A DNA stretch of 64,000 bases from DASQZJ01 sp035638775 (lineage in GTDB: Bacteria > Pseudomonadota > Gammaproteobacteria > UBA5335 > SLRW01): positions 1 through 64,000 of the forward strand of contig DASQZJ010000064.1 in NCBI GenBank assembly GCA_035638775.1, written 5' to 3'. The notes under the pieces are model-generated. The model made no database searches. It saw only the letters and a program-made list of their open reading frames with translations, and was not told the DNA's origin. The first letter of the stretch is position 1. The number at the start of each line of letters is the position of its first letter. The translations under genes were made by a program, and so were the position numbers. This document shows positions 62,772 to 64,000 of this stretch, in pieces.

Positions 62772-64000
62772 CTTCCGCCTCCTCGTTGTCACGCAGCTCG
62801 ATCAACAAGTGCGACAGCACCGCAAAATAGACCCAGACGTAGCCGCACACCTCGATGTTGGTCATGCGCGAGCCGAACATGTTGGTCACCGCCACACCGA
62901 CCGCCATCATCGCCCCGCCCAATCCCACGGCGCGGTTGAAACGGTCCCGGCTGTTGCGATAGACGGTTTTGCCCGAGCGGTAGAGGCGGTACAGGATCAG
63001 GAGGAACACGACCACCGCCGGGATCCCCATCTGGGAGCTGATGTACAGGTACATGTTGTGGTTGTCGCTCTCCGCCACCGGCCGCTCGGTGTACTCGCTC
63101 TTGAGCAGGGGAAAGACCCGGAAGCCCTTGCCGAACACGGGGCTCTCCAGGGTCATGTCGACGCCGGCATGCCACAGGATCAGGCGCGTCTCGGAGCTCT
63201 TGTCCACGTGCTCCGAATAGGCGCTCTGCACCATGGTGTCGTCCATTCGGGCCACCAGCGAGCCGGGCAGCAGCTGCGGCAGGTACAGGACCACGATCAG
63301 TACGCCCCCGAGACCGGCGGCCAGAAGCCACTTGCCGCGCAGATAACCGGCTGCGAGCGCAGTCGCCCCCATGGCCAGGTAGGCCCCGCGCGAGAACGTC
63401 GCCAGCAGGACCTTGGCGACCAGGGCGAAGGCCGGCAACGAGAGCCACGCCCGGATCCGGCGCAGGTTGACCGCGAACAGGCCGATGAACGGCGGCAGCG
63501 AGTAGACGATGAAGGCCCCGAAGCTGTTCGGCTGCAGCTGGGGCCCGAGCACGCGTGATTTCTCGAGGCTCGCCAGACCCTGCTTGTCCAGCATCTCCTG
63601 GAAGCCCAGCACGTAGGCGAGCACCGCGCCGACCATCATGTACACGACCATCCGCCGTGCCATCTCGCCGTCGCGGATCAGACTGACGAAAAGGAAGAAT
63701 ACGAAGAACTGGTCGAGCCAGCCCTTGAAGTCCAGCGCAACGTCGTCGACCAGGTAGCTGAGCCCGCCCGGACGCAGGATCAGCGTCACCACCGAGAAGC
63801 AACTCAGGATCGCCCACCAGGTCATCAGCCGCGTGTGCGGGACCCGCGGCATGAAGGGCCGGCCGTCGCGACGCGAGGTGACCACCGCCGCGAGGATCAG
63901 CATGGCGGTAAAGATGTTCACGCCGTTGACCCCGGGGGCAAGGGGCACGATCACCTCCTTGCTCAACGGCATGTACAGGAGAAAACCGGCCATCAACCAC
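62755..64000 (-). CDS. O-antigen ligase/polymerase-like membrane protein (5' end cut)
   Basis: At least 415 residues with about ten or more membrane helices and no start within the window. The Wzy/WaaL family pattern is seen: alternating hydrophobic helices, a large periplasmic loop (about 225-295) with SSETRLILWHAGVDMTLESPVFGKGFRVFP, and an SDNHNMYLYISSQMGIPAVVVFLLI motif with the conserved His. It joins glycan repeats or transfers a glycan to a lipid acceptor. It is the first visible gene of the minus-strand operon. Confidence 0.88.
   Translation of the reverse strand, partial: WLMAGFLLYMPLSKEVIVPLAPGVNGVNIFTAMLILAAVVTSRRDGRPFMPRVPHTRLMTWWAILSCFSVVTLILRPGGLSYLVDDVALDFKGWLDQFFVFFLFVSLIRDGEMARRMVVYMMVGAVLAYVLGFQEMLDKQGLASLEKSRVLGPQLQPNSFGAFIVYSLPPFIGLFAVNLRRIRAWLSLPAFALVAKVLLATFSRGAYLAMGATALAAGYLRGKWLLAAGLGGVLIVVLYLPQLLPGSLVARMDDTMVQSAYSEHVDKSSETRLILWHAGVDMTLESPVFGKGFRVFPLLKSEYTERPVAESDNHNMYLYISSQMGIPAVVVFLLILYRLYRSGKTVYRNSRDRFNRAVGLGGAMMAVGVAVTNMFGSRMTNIEVCGYVWVYFAVLSHLLIELRDNEEAEGASAD

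Overview
This window is one chromosomal segment of a high-GC (roughly two-thirds G+C or more) Gram-negative bacterium. The house-keeping proteins (glutamyl-tRNA synthetase, CbpA/CbpM, class I DAHP synthase, DksA-like and HPF-like proteins) and the many outer-membrane and lipoprotein genes point to a gammaproteobacterium. The family cannot be fixed from sequence alone. There is no phage, transposase gene or CRISPR array. The only mobile-type sequence is one small palindromic repeat near 29.7 kb.

Layout. 0-9.5 kb: a PEP-utilising-enzyme-like gene cut by the left edge, a quinone-oxidoreductase-like gene, cbpA-cbpM behind a sigma32-type promoter, DAHP synthase, a MAPEG membrane protein, a nuclease/phosphatase-fold protein and an aconitase. 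9.6-16.1 kb: a small heat-shock protein (also with a sigma32-type promoter), a gldA/F/G-like ABC export operon, an unusual SDR, an HPF-cold-shock fusion and a DksA-like protein. 16.1-18.6 kb: a zinc/manganese ABC importer with overlapping genes. 18.6-28.6 kb: envelope proteins, including a beta-barrel, a DUF4382 lipoprotein, a 1016-residue Ig-like lipoprotein and a DUF1302 outer-membrane protein. 29-36.5 kb: two minus-strand tRNAs (Glu, Ala), an nfeD-slipin-CHASE2 kinase operon, gltX and tRNA-Val. 36.8-45.4 kb: a secreted phosphoesterase, an alanine-glyoxylate-type aminotransferase, a large lipoprotein esterase, a low-complexity exported repeat protein and a divergent FhaC/ShlB-type transporter. 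46.2-50.6 kb: a D-aminoacylase-like amidohydrolase convergent with a pair of acyl-CoA dehydrogenases. 50.7-58.7 kb: a P-type ATPase, galE, an orphan molybdenum hydroxylase subunit and a lipoprotein with InlB-like repeats. 58.7-64 kb: a minus-strand polysaccharide operon (O-antigen-ligase-like, two GT4 glycosyltransferases, a deacetylase and a YdcF-like protein) cut by the right edge.

The most interesting signal is regulatory. A 13-bp palindrome of the form TTGGT-NNN-ACCAA, exact or degenerate, occurs in four intergenic regions, three of which also carry the rare AT-rich hexamer GTATAC. The sites lie in front of the Ig-like lipoprotein/DUF1302 pair, the lipoprotein esterase (weak match), the repeat protein/FhaC-like pair, and an apparently gene-less transcription unit of about 380 nt that ends in a strong terminator. 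This suggests a surface-protein regulon, possibly with its own small RNA. Its regulator is not in the window.
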